A DNA stretch of 64,000 nucleotides from an uncultured Pelagibacteraceae bacterium (GTDB lineage: Bacteria > Pseudomonadota > Alphaproteobacteria > Pelagibacterales > Pelagibacteraceae), in assembly GCA_902609915.1 (NCBI GenBank), contig CACLTO010000002.1, forward strand, positions 1 through 64,000. The letters run 5' to 3'. The position numbers and the translations under genes are program-made. This document shows, piece by piece, positions 53,906 to 64,000 of this stretch. Numbering within the stretch: position 1 is the first letter of the stretch; the number at the start of each line of letters is the position of its first letter. Under the pieces are notes generated by a model. That model did no database searches. It worked only from the letters and a program-made list of their open reading frames with translations, and was not told where the DNA came from.

Positions 53906-55205
53906 ATTTTTTAAAAATCTGTTGCCTAAACGACTATTTTATAGAGCGTTACTAATAGTTGCTATACCAGTGATTTTAATTCAATTAACTATCACTATAG
54001 TTTTTTTTGATAGTCTTTGGATAAAAACTAACAAAGGTATGACTAGAGCTTTAGTGAGTGAGATACAAACTTTCATTGAAGTTTACAGTAATGATAATTA
54101 TGAAAAAGAAGAAATAAAAAATATTTTTTCTTTATATCAAGATTTGAATATTGAATTTGTTGAAGACAAAAATTTTAAATTTTCTTTTGATGAACGATGG
54201 TTCAGTCCTATAGATAGAACTCTTAGAAGAGAGTTGAAATCTAAATTTGGGCCTGAAATTTTTTGGTTTAACACGACAAACTACAAAGAATTATTTGATT
54301 TAAGAATTAAATATCAAAATGGATATTTTAAATTTTTAGTTCCCAAAGACAGGCTTACAAGCACCTCTGCAAGATTATTTGGACTATGGATAACAGTTCC
54401 TGCTTTTATAGTTGTTATCATATCATTAATATTTTTAAAGAATCAAACAAGACCAATAACAGCTTTAGCAAAAGCAGCCGAAAAATTTGGTAAAGGGGAA
54501 AATGTTGACCAATTTAAACCCTCTGGTGCAGCTGAGATACGTCAAGCAGGTTACGAATTTGAGAGAATGAGAAAAAGGATAATGAGGCATCTAAATCAAA
54601 GATCAGAAATGTTATCAGGTATTAGTCATGATTTACGAACTCCTCTTACAAGAATGAAATTACAAACAGCATTTATAAAAGATAAGTCAACAGCAGAAAA
54701 GTTAACCGAAGACATTAATGAAATGGAAAAAATGCTTAATGAATATCTTCAGTTTACAAGCTCATCATTTGTAGAAAAAGATGAATTATTTGATCTAAGT
54801 GAGTTAATGGATGAAATTATAGACAAATATAACAATAGAAATATATCTAGAGATATTCCATCAAGAATTTACTTTAATGGCAGAAAAAATTTGATTAAAC
54901 GATGTTTTAATAATCTTATAGAAAATTCTATAAGATATGGAAATAAGCTAAATGTTGAACTATCGAAGAAAAAACTAAATTTAGTTGTCAAAGTTGAGGA
55001 TGACGGGCCTGGCATTCCAGAAAATGAATATGAAAATGTATTTAAACCTTTTTATAAAATTGATAAAGGAAGAGCAGACTCAAAATCAAGCGTAGGTTTG
55101 GGTTTATCAATAGCTTCTGATATTGTTCGATCACATGGAGGTAATATCAGATTAAATAAATCCTCCTTAAATGGACTAGAGGTTAAGATTTTTTTGCCCG
55201 TTTAA
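53886..55205 (+). CDS. EnvZ-like sensor histidine kinase
   Basis: HAMP; GISHDLRTPLTRMKL H-box; DDGPGIPENEY, SSVGLGLSIASDI. Confidence 0.92.
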   Translation: MFYGLSKFFKNLLPKRLFYRALLIVAIPVILIQLTITIVFFDSLWIKTNKGMTRALVSEIQTFIEVYSNDNYEKEEIKNIFSLYQDLNIEFVEDKNFKFSFDERWFSPIDRTLRRELKSKFGPEIFWFNTTNYKELFDLRIKYQNGYFKFLVPKDRLTSTSARLFGLWITVPAFIVVIISLIFLKNQTRPITALAKAAEKFGKGENVDQFKPSGAAEIRQAGYEFERMRKRIMRHLNQRSEMLSGISHDLRTPLTRMKLQTAFIKDKSTAEKLTEDINEMEKMLNEYLQFTSSSFVEKDELFDLSELMDEIIDKYNNRNISRDIPSRIYFNGRKNLIKRCFNNLIENSIRYGNKLNVELSKKKLNLVVKVEDDGPGIPENEYENVFKPFYKIDKGRADSKSSVGLGLSIASDIVRSHGGNIRLNKSSLNGLEVKIFLPV

Positions 55206-55431
55206 TTTTTTTTGTTTTAGTTTTATTTTTTTCAAGTTTTTTTTCTAGTATTTCAACTCTTTTAGACAAAACATCAAATTCATCTTTACTAGTTAGCTTC
55301 ATTTTAAATACAATTTCATCTCTTTTTGATTTTAGAATATTAACCATTTCACTTGCTAAATCTCTAGAAGAAATTAAACCTTGTTCCAATAACTTAGAAA
55401 TCTTATCAAACATAAATTTTGAATTTTTCAT
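55183..55431 (-). CDS. UbiK/BMFP-like accessory factor
   Basis: Short protein with C-terminal coiled coil (DEFDVLSKRVEILEKKLEK), BMFP-like. Confidence 0.68.
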   Translation of the reverse strand: MKNSKFMFDKISKLLEQGLISSRDLASEMVNILKSKRDEIVFKMKLTSKDEFDVLSKRVEILEKKLEKNKTKTKKIKRAKKS

Positions 55432-55481
55432 ATATTTACTAATTTAATTATTATATCTTTACCTTATTATTTTAATTTAAA

Positions 55482-56258
55482 ATGTTCATTAATAATTTTG
55501 ACCCAGTTGCTTTTAGTATATTCTCACTTAACTTTCGATGGTATTCTTTAGCCTATGTATTTGGAATAATAATAGGATGGATTTTAGCTAAAAAATTTTT
55601 CATCAAAAATGATAAAATTATAGAAAAATTTGATGATTACATAACTTTTTTAATTATAGGTATTATTGTTGGAGGAAGACTAGGTTATGTAATATTTTAC
55701 AATTTAGATTACTATATAAATAATATATTAGAAATTTTTATTATTTGGCAAGGCGGTATGTCATTTCACGGGGGACTTTTAGGAGTTATTCTTACAAGTA
55801 TTTGGTTTGCAAAAAAAAACAATCAAGATCCATATGTTTATCTTGATATTGTATCAACTGTAGCGCCTATTGGAATTTTCTTTGGAAGAGTTGCTAATTT
55901 TATTAACTCTGAACTATATGGTACAGAGACAAGTTTGCCATGGGGAGTAAAGTTTATTCAAATAGACAATTTATATCGCCACCCCTCGCAGCTCTATGAA
56001 GCATTTTTTGAGGGAATATTGTTATTTTTTATATTGCTTTATTTAAGAAAAAAATTTTGGAAAAAAAATCCAGGATTTATTTCAGGAATGTTTTTATTAA
56101 TTTATTCTGCATTTAGATTTTTTATAGAATTTTTAAGAGTGCCAGATGAGCATTTGGGCTATATCTTGTTAGGTCTAAGTATGGGACAAATAATTAGCTT
56201 AATATTTTTAATAATTGGTATTTATTTAAGTTTTTTAAAATATGCCATCGAAAAATAA
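55482..56258 (+). CDS. lgt: Prolipoprotein diacylglyceryl transferase
   Basis: IIVGGRLGYVIFYN, GGMSFHGGLLG, GRVANFINSELYG, RHPSQLYEAFFEG. Confidence 0.97.
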   Translation: MFINNFDPVAFSIFSLNFRWYSLAYVFGIIIGWILAKKFFIKNDKIIEKFDDYITFLIIGIIVGGRLGYVIFYNLDYYINNILEIFIIWQGGMSFHGGLLGVILTSIWFAKKNNQDPYVYLDIVSTVAPIGIFFGRVANFINSELYGTETSLPWGVKFIQIDNLYRHPSQLYEAFFEGILLFFILLYLRKKFWKKNPGFISGMFLLIYSAFRFFIEFLRVPDEHLGYILLGLSMGQIISLIFLIIGIYLSFLKYAIEK

Positions 56259-57288
56259 TTTTAGTATTCCTTTAGATAAGTTTATAGATTTAGCTCTTTA
56301 CGATAAAAAAATTGGTTACTACATGAAAAAAAATCCTTTTGGAAAAGATGGTGATTTCGTTACAGCACCCAACATTTCAAGATTATTTTCTGAGGTGATA
56401 GCTATTTGGACAATAGGGTTTTGGGAAAATTTAGGTTCTCCTAAAAATTTTAATTTAGTTGAGCTTGGAGCAGGAAATGGTTCGATGATGAAGATATTGA
56501 TTGAAACTTTTAAAAAATTTCCAAATTTTTTTAATTCTTGTAACATTATAATTCATGAAAAAAGTCCAAAACTTATCAAAAATCAAAAGAAAGAATTATT
56601 AAAAGAAAAGGTGACCTGGGTCTCAGATATTGAAAAAATTAAGCCTAGTCAAACTATTTTTATTGCAAATGAATTTTTTGACTCAATAGCAATTAAACAA
56701 TTCATTAAAATAAATAACCTATGGTTTGAGAGATATGTAAATATTAAAAACAAAAAAAAACCCTTTTTTTTTTGTAAAAAAATCAATATGAAAAAATTTG
56801 AGAAAAAAATTAATTACAGTATTTCTAAAGACCAAAATTTTATTGAATATTCATTACTTAGCGTAAAATATTTGAAAAAAATCGCTAAAATTATAAAAAA
56901 AAATAATGGTGGATTATTAATTATAGATTATGGGTATTTTGAAAAAAAAATGACAGATACTCTGAAAGCAATATCAAATCACAAATATAAGGATATTTTA
57001 AAAAAAGTTGGAAAGTCAGATATCACGTACAATATAAATTTTTATTTATTTAAAAAAATAATTAAGAGATTTGGTGGTTTAAATAATATTATGACTACAC
57101 AAGGAGACTTTTTAGTAAAAATGGGGATTAAAAAAAGAGCTGAGATAATATCTAAAAATAAAAATTTCTCAGAAAAAACAGATATTTATTTTAGATTAAA
57201 AAGACTCATTGATGAAAACCATATGGGAAATATATTTAAAGTTATGTTCGTAAAAAAACAAAAAAATAATTTTAAAATGGGGTTTTAA
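56242..57288 (+). CDS. SAM-dependent methyltransferase, NDUFAF7/COG1565-like
   Basis: YYMKKNPFGKDGDFVTAPNISRLFSEVIAIW, LVELGAGNGSMM. Confidence 0.88.
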   Translation: MPSKNNFSIPLDKFIDLALYDKKIGYYMKKNPFGKDGDFVTAPNISRLFSEVIAIWTIGFWENLGSPKNFNLVELGAGNGSMMKILIETFKKFPNFFNSCNIIIHEKSPKLIKNQKKELLKEKVTWVSDIEKIKPSQTIFIANEFFDSIAIKQFIKINNLWFERYVNIKNKKKPFFFCKKINMKKFEKKINYSISKDQNFIEYSLLSVKYLKKIAKIIKKNNGGLLIIDYGYFEKKMTDTLKAISNHKYKDILKKVGKSDITYNINFYLFKKIIKRFGGLNNIMTTQGDFLVKMGIKKRAEIISKNKNFSEKTDIYFRLKRLIDENHMGNIFKVMFVKKQKNNFKMGF

Positions 57289-58047
57289 CTGATTTTTTCA
57301 AAAAAATTATCCAAATTTAAAAAAATTAAGCATGGTTTTTTTAATAAAAGTGGTGGTAGATCAAAAGGTATTTATAAAAGTTTAAATTGTGGGGTTGGCT
57401 CAAAAGATAAAAAAACAAAAGTTTTACAAAATTTAAATATTGTAAAGAACAAAATTAGTAAAAATGCCAAAAATATATTTCTGGTTCATCAAGTACATAG
57501 TAATAAATTTGTTTTTTTAAATAATATTCCAAAAAAATTTAGTAGATTCAAAGCGGACGCGATAATTACAAATGTTAAAAAATTACCAATAGCTGTTTTA
57601 ACAGCGGATTGTGCACCAGTTTTACTTTACAGTCATAAAAAAAAAATGATAGCTGTTATTCATGCGGGATGGAAGGGAGCTATTAAGGGAATCATCTCAA
57701 AAGTGATAAGCTTCATGATAAATAAAGGTTGTGCGACAAATGATATAACTGCTGCAATCGGTCCATGTATTGCTCAAAAAAATTATAAAGTGAAAGACGA
57801 TTTCAAAAAAAAATTTTTAAAAAAAAATAAAAAAAATATTATATTTTTTAAAAAAAGAAAAAATCTAATATATTTTAATCTTCCTAACTATGTAAAATCT
57901 CAACTTAAATTAATGAAAATATCAAAAATTGAGACAATAAATATTGATACTTTCGATAAAAAAAATAAATTTTTTAGTGCAAGACAGTCCTTAACTTCGA
58001 ATCATGATGATTATGGTAGAAATATTTCCTTAATTATGATTAATTAG
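57289..58047 (+). CDS. pgeF: PgeF/YfiH-type polyphenol oxidase/laccase-domain protein, non-ATG start
   Basis: Frame is open from the previous stop (57286-57288): ..KIKHGFFNKSGGRSKGIYKSLNCGVGSKDKK..LTADCAPVLLYSHKKKMIAVIHAGWKGA; track ORF at 57646 is an N-terminal truncation. Confidence 0.82.
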   Translation: MIFSKKLSKFKKIKHGFFNKSGGRSKGIYKSLNCGVGSKDKKTKVLQNLNIVKNKISKNAKNIFLVHQVHSNKFVFLNNIPKKFSRFKADAIITNVKKLPIAVLTADCAPVLLYSHKKKMIAVIHAGWKGAIKGIISKVISFMINKGCATNDITAAIGPCIAQKNYKVKDDFKKKFLKKNKKNIIFFKKRKNLIYFNLPNYVKSQLKLMKISKIETINIDTFDKKNKFFSARQSLTSNHDDYGRNISLIMIN

Positions 58048-58988
58048 TGTTTTCAATGAAACTATTAACTGGAAATAGCAATAAAATTTTAAGTAAGAAT
58101 ATTGCTAAATACTTAAAAACAAAATTAGTAAATTCAAGCATCAGAAAATTTGCAGATGGAGAAATTTATACAGAAATTAATGAAAACATCAGGGGTAATA
58201 GTATTTTCATTATTCAATCTATTTCATCTCCAGCTAACGACCATTTAATGGAATTATTATTATGTATAGATGCACTTAAAAGATCATCAGCAAAAAACAT
58301 AACTGCAGTAATACCTTATTTTGGTTATGCTAGACAAGATAGAAAAGTTGTTCCAAGAACATCTATATCAGCAAAACTAGTTTCAAATCTAATTACAAAA
58401 GCAGGTGCTGATAGAGTTGTAACAGTTGATTTGCATGCAGGTCAAATTCAAGGATTCTTTGATATTCCAGTAGACAATCTTTTTTCTACTCCAATATTTG
58501 CAAGACATGCGAAAAAAAAGATCAAAAGTAAAAAAATTATTTGTGTTGCTCCAGATGTTGGTGGAACAGAGAGAGCTAGAGCGCTTGCAAAACTTCTGAA
58601 TGTTGGTCTTGCCATTGTTGATAAACGAAGACCTAAACCTGGCCAGTCACAAGTAATGAACGTAATTGGTGATGTAAGAGGTCAGACTTGTATTATAGTA
58701 GATGACATAATTGATTCAGGTGGAACAATTGTAAATGCTGCTAAAGCTTTAAAATCCAGAGGAGCAAAAGAGGTATATGTCTATATAACTCATGGAGTAT
58801 TAACTGGTGATGCAATCAAGAAAATAAAAAATTCGGTAATAAAAAAGTTAGTCATAACAGACACAATAGATAATGATCAAAAAACAAAAAACGTTAAGAA
58901 TATTGAGGTTTTACCGATTTCAGGTCTTATGGGTGAAGCAATAAAAAGAATTTCAAACTCAACTTCGGTATCAGATTTATTCAAATAA
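58047..58988 (+). CDS. prs: Ribose-phosphate pyrophosphokinase
   Basis: RKFADGEIYTEI, YFGYARQDRK, TVDLHAGQIQGFF, IVDDIIDSGGTI. Confidence 0.96.
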   Translation: MFSMKLLTGNSNKILSKNIAKYLKTKLVNSSIRKFADGEIYTEINENIRGNSIFIIQSISSPANDHLMELLLCIDALKRSSAKNITAVIPYFGYARQDRKVVPRTSISAKLVSNLITKAGADRVVTVDLHAGQIQGFFDIPVDNLFSTPIFARHAKKKIKSKKIICVAPDVGGTERARALAKLLNVGLAIVDKRRPKPGQSQVMNVIGDVRGQTCIIVDDIIDSGGTIVNAAKALKSRGAKEVYVYITHGVLTGDAIKKIKNSVIKKLVITDTIDNDQKTKNVKNIEVLPISGLMGEAIKRISNSTSVSDLFK

Positions 58989-59028
58989 ATGTCTTGATTA
59001 TTTATAAACATGGGTTAAAAAACTCTCC

Positions 59029-59769
59029 TTGATGAATTCACTTGATGCAAATGTAAGAGATAGCTCTACAAAGGGTCAGTTAAATGCGATAAGGAATAGT
59101 GGTAGTATTCCTGCTATCGTTTATGGTGGAAAGGATATAAATCAAAAGATATCTATTTCTAAAAAATTACTTAAAAACTTCATCGAAAAAAAAAATTTTT
59201 TTTCTAATATAATTTCATTGAATGTTGATGGCAAATCTCAAAATGTATTACCTAAAGAAATTAAATATCATGTTATAAGTGATGAACCTATTCATGTAGA
59301 CTTTTTAAGAGTAGTGCCAGGAGTAAAGATTAAAATCGAAATACCTGTTAATTTTATAAATCATGATAAGTCTCCAGGATTAAAAAAAGGTGGTGTACTT
59401 AATATTGTTCGAAGAAAAGTTGAACTAAAATGTCCTAGTGAAAAAATTCCTGAAAATTTAGTGTTAGATCTGGATGGTATTGACATAGGAGAAAGTTTTA
59501 AAATTTCTTCAGTAAAATTGGATCCTGAAGTCGTACCGACAATACAAGGAAGAGATTTTGTCATTGCAACTTTAGCTGCACCAACAGTTATGAAAGAGCC
59601 TGAAAAGCCTGCTGAGACCGAGGCTGCCGAGGGCGAAGAAGGAGCTGAAGGAACCACTGCGGTAGCTGCAGATGGAGATAAATCAGCAGCAGAGGCAGCA
59701 AAAGGTGATAAAAAAGAAGGTGACGAAAAAAAACCAGCCGACAAAAAGCCTGCTGAAGAAAAAAAATAA
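59029..59769 (+). CDS. rplY: 50S ribosomal protein L25/CTC with long Ala/Glu/Lys tail
   Basis: IPAIVYGGKDINQKISISKK, HVDFLRVVPG, C-terminal low-complexity tail. Confidence 0.92.
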   Translation: MMNSLDANVRDSSTKGQLNAIRNSGSIPAIVYGGKDINQKISISKKLLKNFIEKKNFFSNIISLNVDGKSQNVLPKEIKYHVISDEPIHVDFLRVVPGVKIKIEIPVNFINHDKSPGLKKGGVLNIVRRKVELKCPSEKIPENLVLDLDGIDIGESFKISSVKLDPEVVPTIQGRDFVIATLAAPTVMKEPEKPAETEAAEGEEGAEGTTAVAADGDKSAAEAAKGDKKEGDEKKPADKKPAEEKK

Positions 59770-59801
59770 TCAACTGAAATTGAAAATTTAATATTAGATT
59801 T

Positions 59802-60362
59802 ATGCTATTATTTGTAGGTTTGGGTAACCCAACACCCGATAGTCAAAACAATCGACATAATGTTGGGTTTAAAATTATAGATTCTATAAATAAAAAATTC
59901 AGTCTCTCAAAACAGAAACCAAAATTTAAAGGACTTCTGACTACCGGTAACATAGGAAATAAAAAAGTATATGCCATCAAACCTCTTACTTTTATGAATA
60001 ATTCAGGAATTTGTATAAGAGAATTAATTGAATATTTCAAAATTGATGCACAAAATGTAATAGTTTTTCATGATGACCTTGACATTGAATTTGGAAAAAT
60101 AAAAGCTAAATTTGGTGGATCAAGTGCAGGTCATAATGGGATTGCTTCAATTGATAAGTTTATTGGCAAAGACTATTCCAGAGTAAGAATTGGAATAGGA
60201 AAACCTAAAGATAATATTGAAGTTGCTGACTATGTTTTACAAAATTTTGATGAAGATGAGTCATTAGGTATAGAAAAGATCTCGGATCATATTGTAGATG
60301 AAATTTCATTTCTAGTTGACAAAAAACTAGATTTGTTTTCTAGCACAGTTAATAATAAATAA
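59802..60362 (+). CDS. pth: Peptidyl-tRNA hydrolase
   Basis: VGLGNPTPDSQNNRHNVGF, KPLTFMNNSG, HDDLDIEFGKIKAKFGGSSAGHNG. Confidence 0.97.
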   Translation: MLLFVGLGNPTPDSQNNRHNVGFKIIDSINKKFSLSKQKPKFKGLLTTGNIGNKKVYAIKPLTFMNNSGICIRELIEYFKIDAQNVIVFHDDLDIEFGKIKAKFGGSSAGHNGIASIDKFIGKDYSRVRIGIGKPKDNIEVADYVLQNFDEDESLGIEKISDHIVDEISFLVDKKLDLFSSTVNNK

Positions 60363-61435
60363 TGAGTTTCAAATGTGGAATTGTGGGTTTACCAAATGTT
60401 GGTAAATCTACTCTCTTCAATGCTTTGACTAATTCAAATAAAGCACAAGCTGCGAATTTTCCTTTTTGCACTATAGATCCTAACATAGGCGTAGTTGGTG
60501 TTCCTGATAAAAGATTAGATAATTTAGGAAAGATTTCAAATTCCAAAAAAATTATTCATACAACAATTTCTTTTGTTGACATCGCCGGTTTAGTAGAAGG
60601 AGCATCAAAAGGTGAAGGCTTGGGCAATAAATTTCTATCACATATAAGAGAAGTCGATGCTGTGATTCACATGATTAGATGCTTTGATTCTGATGATATT
60701 CAAAATGTAAATCCCACTGTCGATCCTGTTAGAGACCTAGAAATAATTGAAACAGAAATGATGTTAGCTGACTTAGAGTCTATTCAAAAAAGATTAGAAA
60801 AAAATAACAAAAAAAATGTCGACAAAGATCAAATTAAAATTCTAAAAGCTGCTTTGGAATTAATTAATACTGATAAGGATTTAATTAGTTTGAAATCTCA
60901 ATTTAATAAAAAACAACTTTATTCGAGTGGACTATTATCTTTAAAACCTAAAATATTTGTTTGTAATGTAGACGAAAAAAGTATTCAAAATGGAAACGAT
61001 TACACTAAAACTTTTATTAATAAATTTGGACAAGAAAATACTTTGATTATATCTGCTGATATTGAAAATCAAATAAATGAATTAGAAAATAGCGAGAAAA
61101 AAAACTATATGGAAATGATTGGGCTTAAAGAAACAGGTTTAAATATGTTAATTCAGAAAGGTTATAAAATTTTAGAACTAGAGACATTTTTTACCTCAGG
61201 TCCAGAGGAGACACGGGCTTGGACTATACAAAAAAACTGTGCCGCACCTAAAGCTGCAGGTGAAATTCACTCTGATTTTGAAAAAGGATTTATTAGAGCT
61301 GAAACAATCTCATATAACGACTTTGTTGCTAATGATGGATGGGTAAACTCTAGAACTAATGGTAAAATGAGATTAGAAGGAAAAGACTATATAGTTAAAG
61401 ATGGTGATATCTTAAACATCCGTTTTAACACGTGA
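60362..61435 (+). CDS. ychF: Ribosome-binding ATPase YchF
   Basis: GIVGLPNVGKSTLFNALT, NFPFCTIDPNIG, C-terminal TGS-like domain. Confidence 0.97.
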   Translation: MSFKCGIVGLPNVGKSTLFNALTNSNKAQAANFPFCTIDPNIGVVGVPDKRLDNLGKISNSKKIIHTTISFVDIAGLVEGASKGEGLGNKFLSHIREVDAVIHMIRCFDSDDIQNVNPTVDPVRDLEIIETEMMLADLESIQKRLEKNNKKNVDKDQIKILKAALELINTDKDLISLKSQFNKKQLYSSGLLSLKPKIFVCNVDEKSIQNGNDYTKTFINKFGQENTLIISADIENQINELENSEKKNYMEMIGLKETGLNMLIQKGYKILELETFFTSGPEETRAWTIQKNCAAPKAAGEIHSDFEKGFIRAETISYNDFVANDGWVNSRTNGKMRLEGKDYIVKDGDILNIRFNT

Positions 61436-62191
61436 CCAAATTCTTTTCATGCTAAAATAAACTAAAGTTGTTAAAATAATTAAATATACGATTGCTTTAA
61501 AACCCATTCTATGACGTGTTTCTAAATGAGGTTCTGCAGTCCACATTAAAAAAGTCGACACATCTTTAGCCATTTGTTCAACACTAGCGTTTGTCCCATC
61601 AGAATATTCTACTAAGCCTTCAGAAAGCTGATTAGACATTTTAATTTTATTTCCATACATGTACTTGTTATAATAAACACCATCGTCTAAGCTTACTCCA
61701 ATTGGTGGATCTTCATATCCTTGAAGAAGTGAGTAAATATAATCGACTCCACCCCCTCTAGCTTTTACCAAAACAGTCATATCAGGAGGATATGCACCAC
61801 CATTAGCAGCTTGAGCAGCTTTTTCATTTTCATAAGGCATAACTAATTTATCCGACAGCCTTCCTGGTCTCATAAACATTTCACCATCAGCATTTGGTCC
61901 ATCTTTTACTTCAAACGACGCTGCAATAGCTTTTGCTTGTTCCACTGAAAATTCAGGTCCACCTTTCTCTACTAAATTTCTATAACTTAAATATTTCATT
62001 GAGTGGCACGAAGAACATACCTCTTGATAAACTTGGTATCCTCTTTGAAGTGCAGCTCGATCAAACTTACCAAAAGGACCTTTGAAACTCCAATCAGTTT
62101 TTAAATACTCTACTTTTTCTGCAGCGTTAGAGCTTAATTGAAATCCAATAAATAAAAATATTAAGAATGATATTCTAGAAAATTTTTTCAC
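61412..62191 (-). CDS. petC: Cytochrome c1
   Basis: [15 protein letters not shown] heme motif, C-terminal TM anchor; next to cytochrome b and Rieske genes. Confidence 0.96.
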   Translation of the reverse strand: MKKFSRISFLIFLFIGFQLSSNAAEKVEYLKTDWSFKGPFGKFDRAALQRGYQVYQEVCSSCHSMKYLSYRNLVEKGGPEFSVEQAKAIAASFEVKDGPNADGEMFMRPGRLSDKLVMPYENEKAAQAANGGAYPPDMTVLVKARGGGVDYIYSLLQGYEDPPIGVSLDDGVYYNKYMYGNKIKMSNQLSEGLVEYSDGTNASVEQMAKDVSTFLMWTAEPHLETRHRMGFKAIVYLIILTTLVYFSMKRIWSRVKTDV

Positions 62192-63450
62192 CCTTTAAAA
62201 CTGTCCTTATTTTTCACTGTAGCAAGATTTGGGGATCCACCTAAAATAGGCTCTGTAATGCTTAAAGGAACGGGTGTAGTTCTCTCCTTAAAACCTAAAA
62301 TTGGGAGAACCACTAAAAAATGTAAAAAATAGTATGCAGTTGCTATCCGTGCAATCAATAGGTAAAGACCTTCTGCTGGCATAGCTCCAACATATCCTAA
62401 AATTAAAACATCAGCTACTAAGATCCAATAAAACTGTTTATATAAAGGCCTGAAAACTGCAGATCTAATTTTTGATGTATCCAACCAAGGTAATGCGGCT
62501 AATATTAAAATAGCAGACAACATTGCTATAACACCTAAAAGCTTATCCGGAACTGATCTTAAGATTGCATAAAAGGGTAACAAATACCATTCTGGAACTA
62601 TATGCGCTGGCGTTACAAGAGGATTCGCTTCAATGTAGTTGTCAGCATGACCTAAAATATTTGGTGTATAAAAAACAAAAAAAGCAAAAACAATCATGAA
62701 CATTAATAGTGCAAAACCATCCTTAATTACTATGTAGGGATGAAATGGCACTGTGTCTTTTGAAGGTTTTTTAACATCGATACCAATCGGGTTATTATTT
62801 CCGGGAACATGGAGAGCCCAAATATGTAAAACAACTAAACCTAAAATTAAAAATGGTATCAGGTAGTGTAAAGTAAAAAATCTTGTCAACGTTGGATTGT
62901 CTACAGAATATCCTCCCCACAACCATGTTACTATCCCCTCACCCACTAAAGGAATAGCGCTAAACAGATTAGTAATAACTGTTGCGCCCCAAAAACTCAT
63001 TTGTCCCCATGGAAGAACATAACCTAAAAAGGCTGCTGCCATCATAAGAAGATAAATAATTATACCAATTATCCATATAATCTCTCTTGGCGATTTATAA
63101 GACCCGTAGAACAAAGATCTAAAGATATGAATATAGACTGCTAAAAAAAACATTGAAGCTCCATTAGCGTGGATATATCTTATTAGCCATCCATAATTAA
63201 CATCTCGCATAATATGTTCAACACTTCCGAAAGCCATATCAGCATGAGCAATGTAATGCATAGCCAGAACTAATCCTGTGACTATTTGAGTGATTAGGCA
63301 AAAAGTAAGAATTCCACCAAACGTCCACCAATAATTTAAATTTTTAGGTGTTGGATAATCTGTTAAATGGTTTGCTAATGTTAGAAGTGGCAATCTATCA
63401 TTAAACCATTTTCCAACTTTTGATTTCGGTATGTATTCGTGTTCACTCAT
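62188..63450 (-). CDS. petB: Cytochrome b of the bc1 complex
   Basis: [44 protein letters not shown]. Confidence 0.97.
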   Translation of the reverse strand: MSEHEYIPKSKVGKWFNDRLPLLTLANHLTDYPTPKNLNYWWTFGGILTFCLITQIVTGLVLAMHYIAHADMAFGSVEHIMRDVNYGWLIRYIHANGASMFFLAVYIHIFRSLFYGSYKSPREIIWIIGIIIYLLMMAAAFLGYVLPWGQMSFWGATVITNLFSAIPLVGEGIVTWLWGGYSVDNPTLTRFFTLHYLIPFLILGLVVLHIWALHVPGNNNPIGIDVKKPSKDTVPFHPYIVIKDGFALLMFMIVFAFFVFYTPNILGHADNYIEANPLVTPAHIVPEWYLLPFYAILRSVPDKLLGVIAMLSAILILAALPWLDTSKIRSAVFRPLYKQFYWILVADVLILGYVGAMPAEGLYLLIARIATAYYFLHFLVVLPILGFKERTTPVPLSITEPILGGSPNLATVKNKDSFKG

Positions 63451-63456
63451 AAAAAA

Positions 63457-63966
63457 TTATCCAATCTTAATTGTGTTAGCATCAACAAATTTATATTCTG
63501 GTATCTCCATATTTGTTGGAGCAGGACCCTTCCTAATTCTTCCAGAAATATCATAATGAGAGCCGTGACAAGGGCAGAACCAACCATTGTAATCTCCTTT
63601 TTGATCTAAAGGTACACAACCCAAATGAGTGCAAACTCCAAGCATTACTAACCACTCAGGATTTTTTGCACGATCTTCATCTTTTTCAGGATGTTTCAAT
63701 TTCTCTATGTCAACAGATTTTGCCTCAGCTATTTCATCTTGGGTTCGTCTTCGAATAAAAACTGGTTTACCTCTCCATAACACTGTTATAGTTTTTCCAG
63801 GATCTACTGAGCTTACATCAACTTCAGTACTTGCTAATGCTTTTACGGATGCATCCGGATTCATTTGGTCTATCATGGGCCAAACTACAGCCGCTGCTCC
63901 TACGGCTCCAACTGCATAAGTTGCTGTAAATAAAAAATCTCTTCTTTTAGTTTTGTTTTCTGTCAT
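63457..63966 (-). CDS. petA: Ubiquinol-cytochrome c reductase Rieske iron-sulfur subunit
   Basis: TAT-like [15 protein letters not shown] and CPCHGSHYD. Confidence 0.97.
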   Translation of the reverse strand: MTENKTKRRDFLFTATYAVGAVGAAAVVWPMIDQMNPDASVKALASTEVDVSSVDPGKTITVLWRGKPVFIRRRTQDEIAEAKSVDIEKLKHPEKDEDRAKNPEWLVMLGVCTHLGCVPLDQKGDYNGWFCPCHGSHYDISGRIRKGPAPTNMEIPEYKFVDANTIKIG

Positions 63967-64000
63967 TAGTAAATTTATTAAATATATTTTTTATAGAATA

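Noticed and set aside
59361-59744. 127-aa minus-strand Ser/Ala-rich ORF (and 59588-59773)
   Set aside because: Antisense shadow of the low-complexity rplY tail

Overview
AT-rich, gene-dense bacterial chromosome segment. Gene content and order suggest a streamlined SAR11/Pelagibacter-like alphaproteobacterium (inference; no search was run). (1) 1-16.3 kb, minus strand: division/cell-wall (dcw) cluster in the order mraZ-ftsZ-rsmH-ftsL-ftsI-murE/murF fusion-mraY-murD-ftsW-murG-murC-murB-ddl-ftsQ. ftsZ sits in an unusual position next to mraZ, and a three-repeat MraZ box lies upstream. (2) 16.4-19.0 kb: RNase P RNA, an amidase, mlaA/mlaC-like genes and a CAU-anticodon tRNA. (3) About 19.03-31.66 kb: a roughly 12.6-kb genomic island bounded by the intact tRNA and a displaced copy of its 5' half. 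It encodes a giant leucine-rich protein, a lid-less Hsp70, a PDZ/TerB-like partner, an M48-like protease, a DUF2130-type protein, a Cas4/RecB-like nuclease and several small proteins. No integrase was recognised. This island is the best candidate for an undescribed system. (4) 31.7-64 kb: core genes (rpoD, dnaG, carAB, trxB, uvrB, uvrC, ilvE, a two-component system, lgt, prs, rplY, pth, ychF, petABC) and a tRNA-Val(GAC) with aberrant D- and T-loops.
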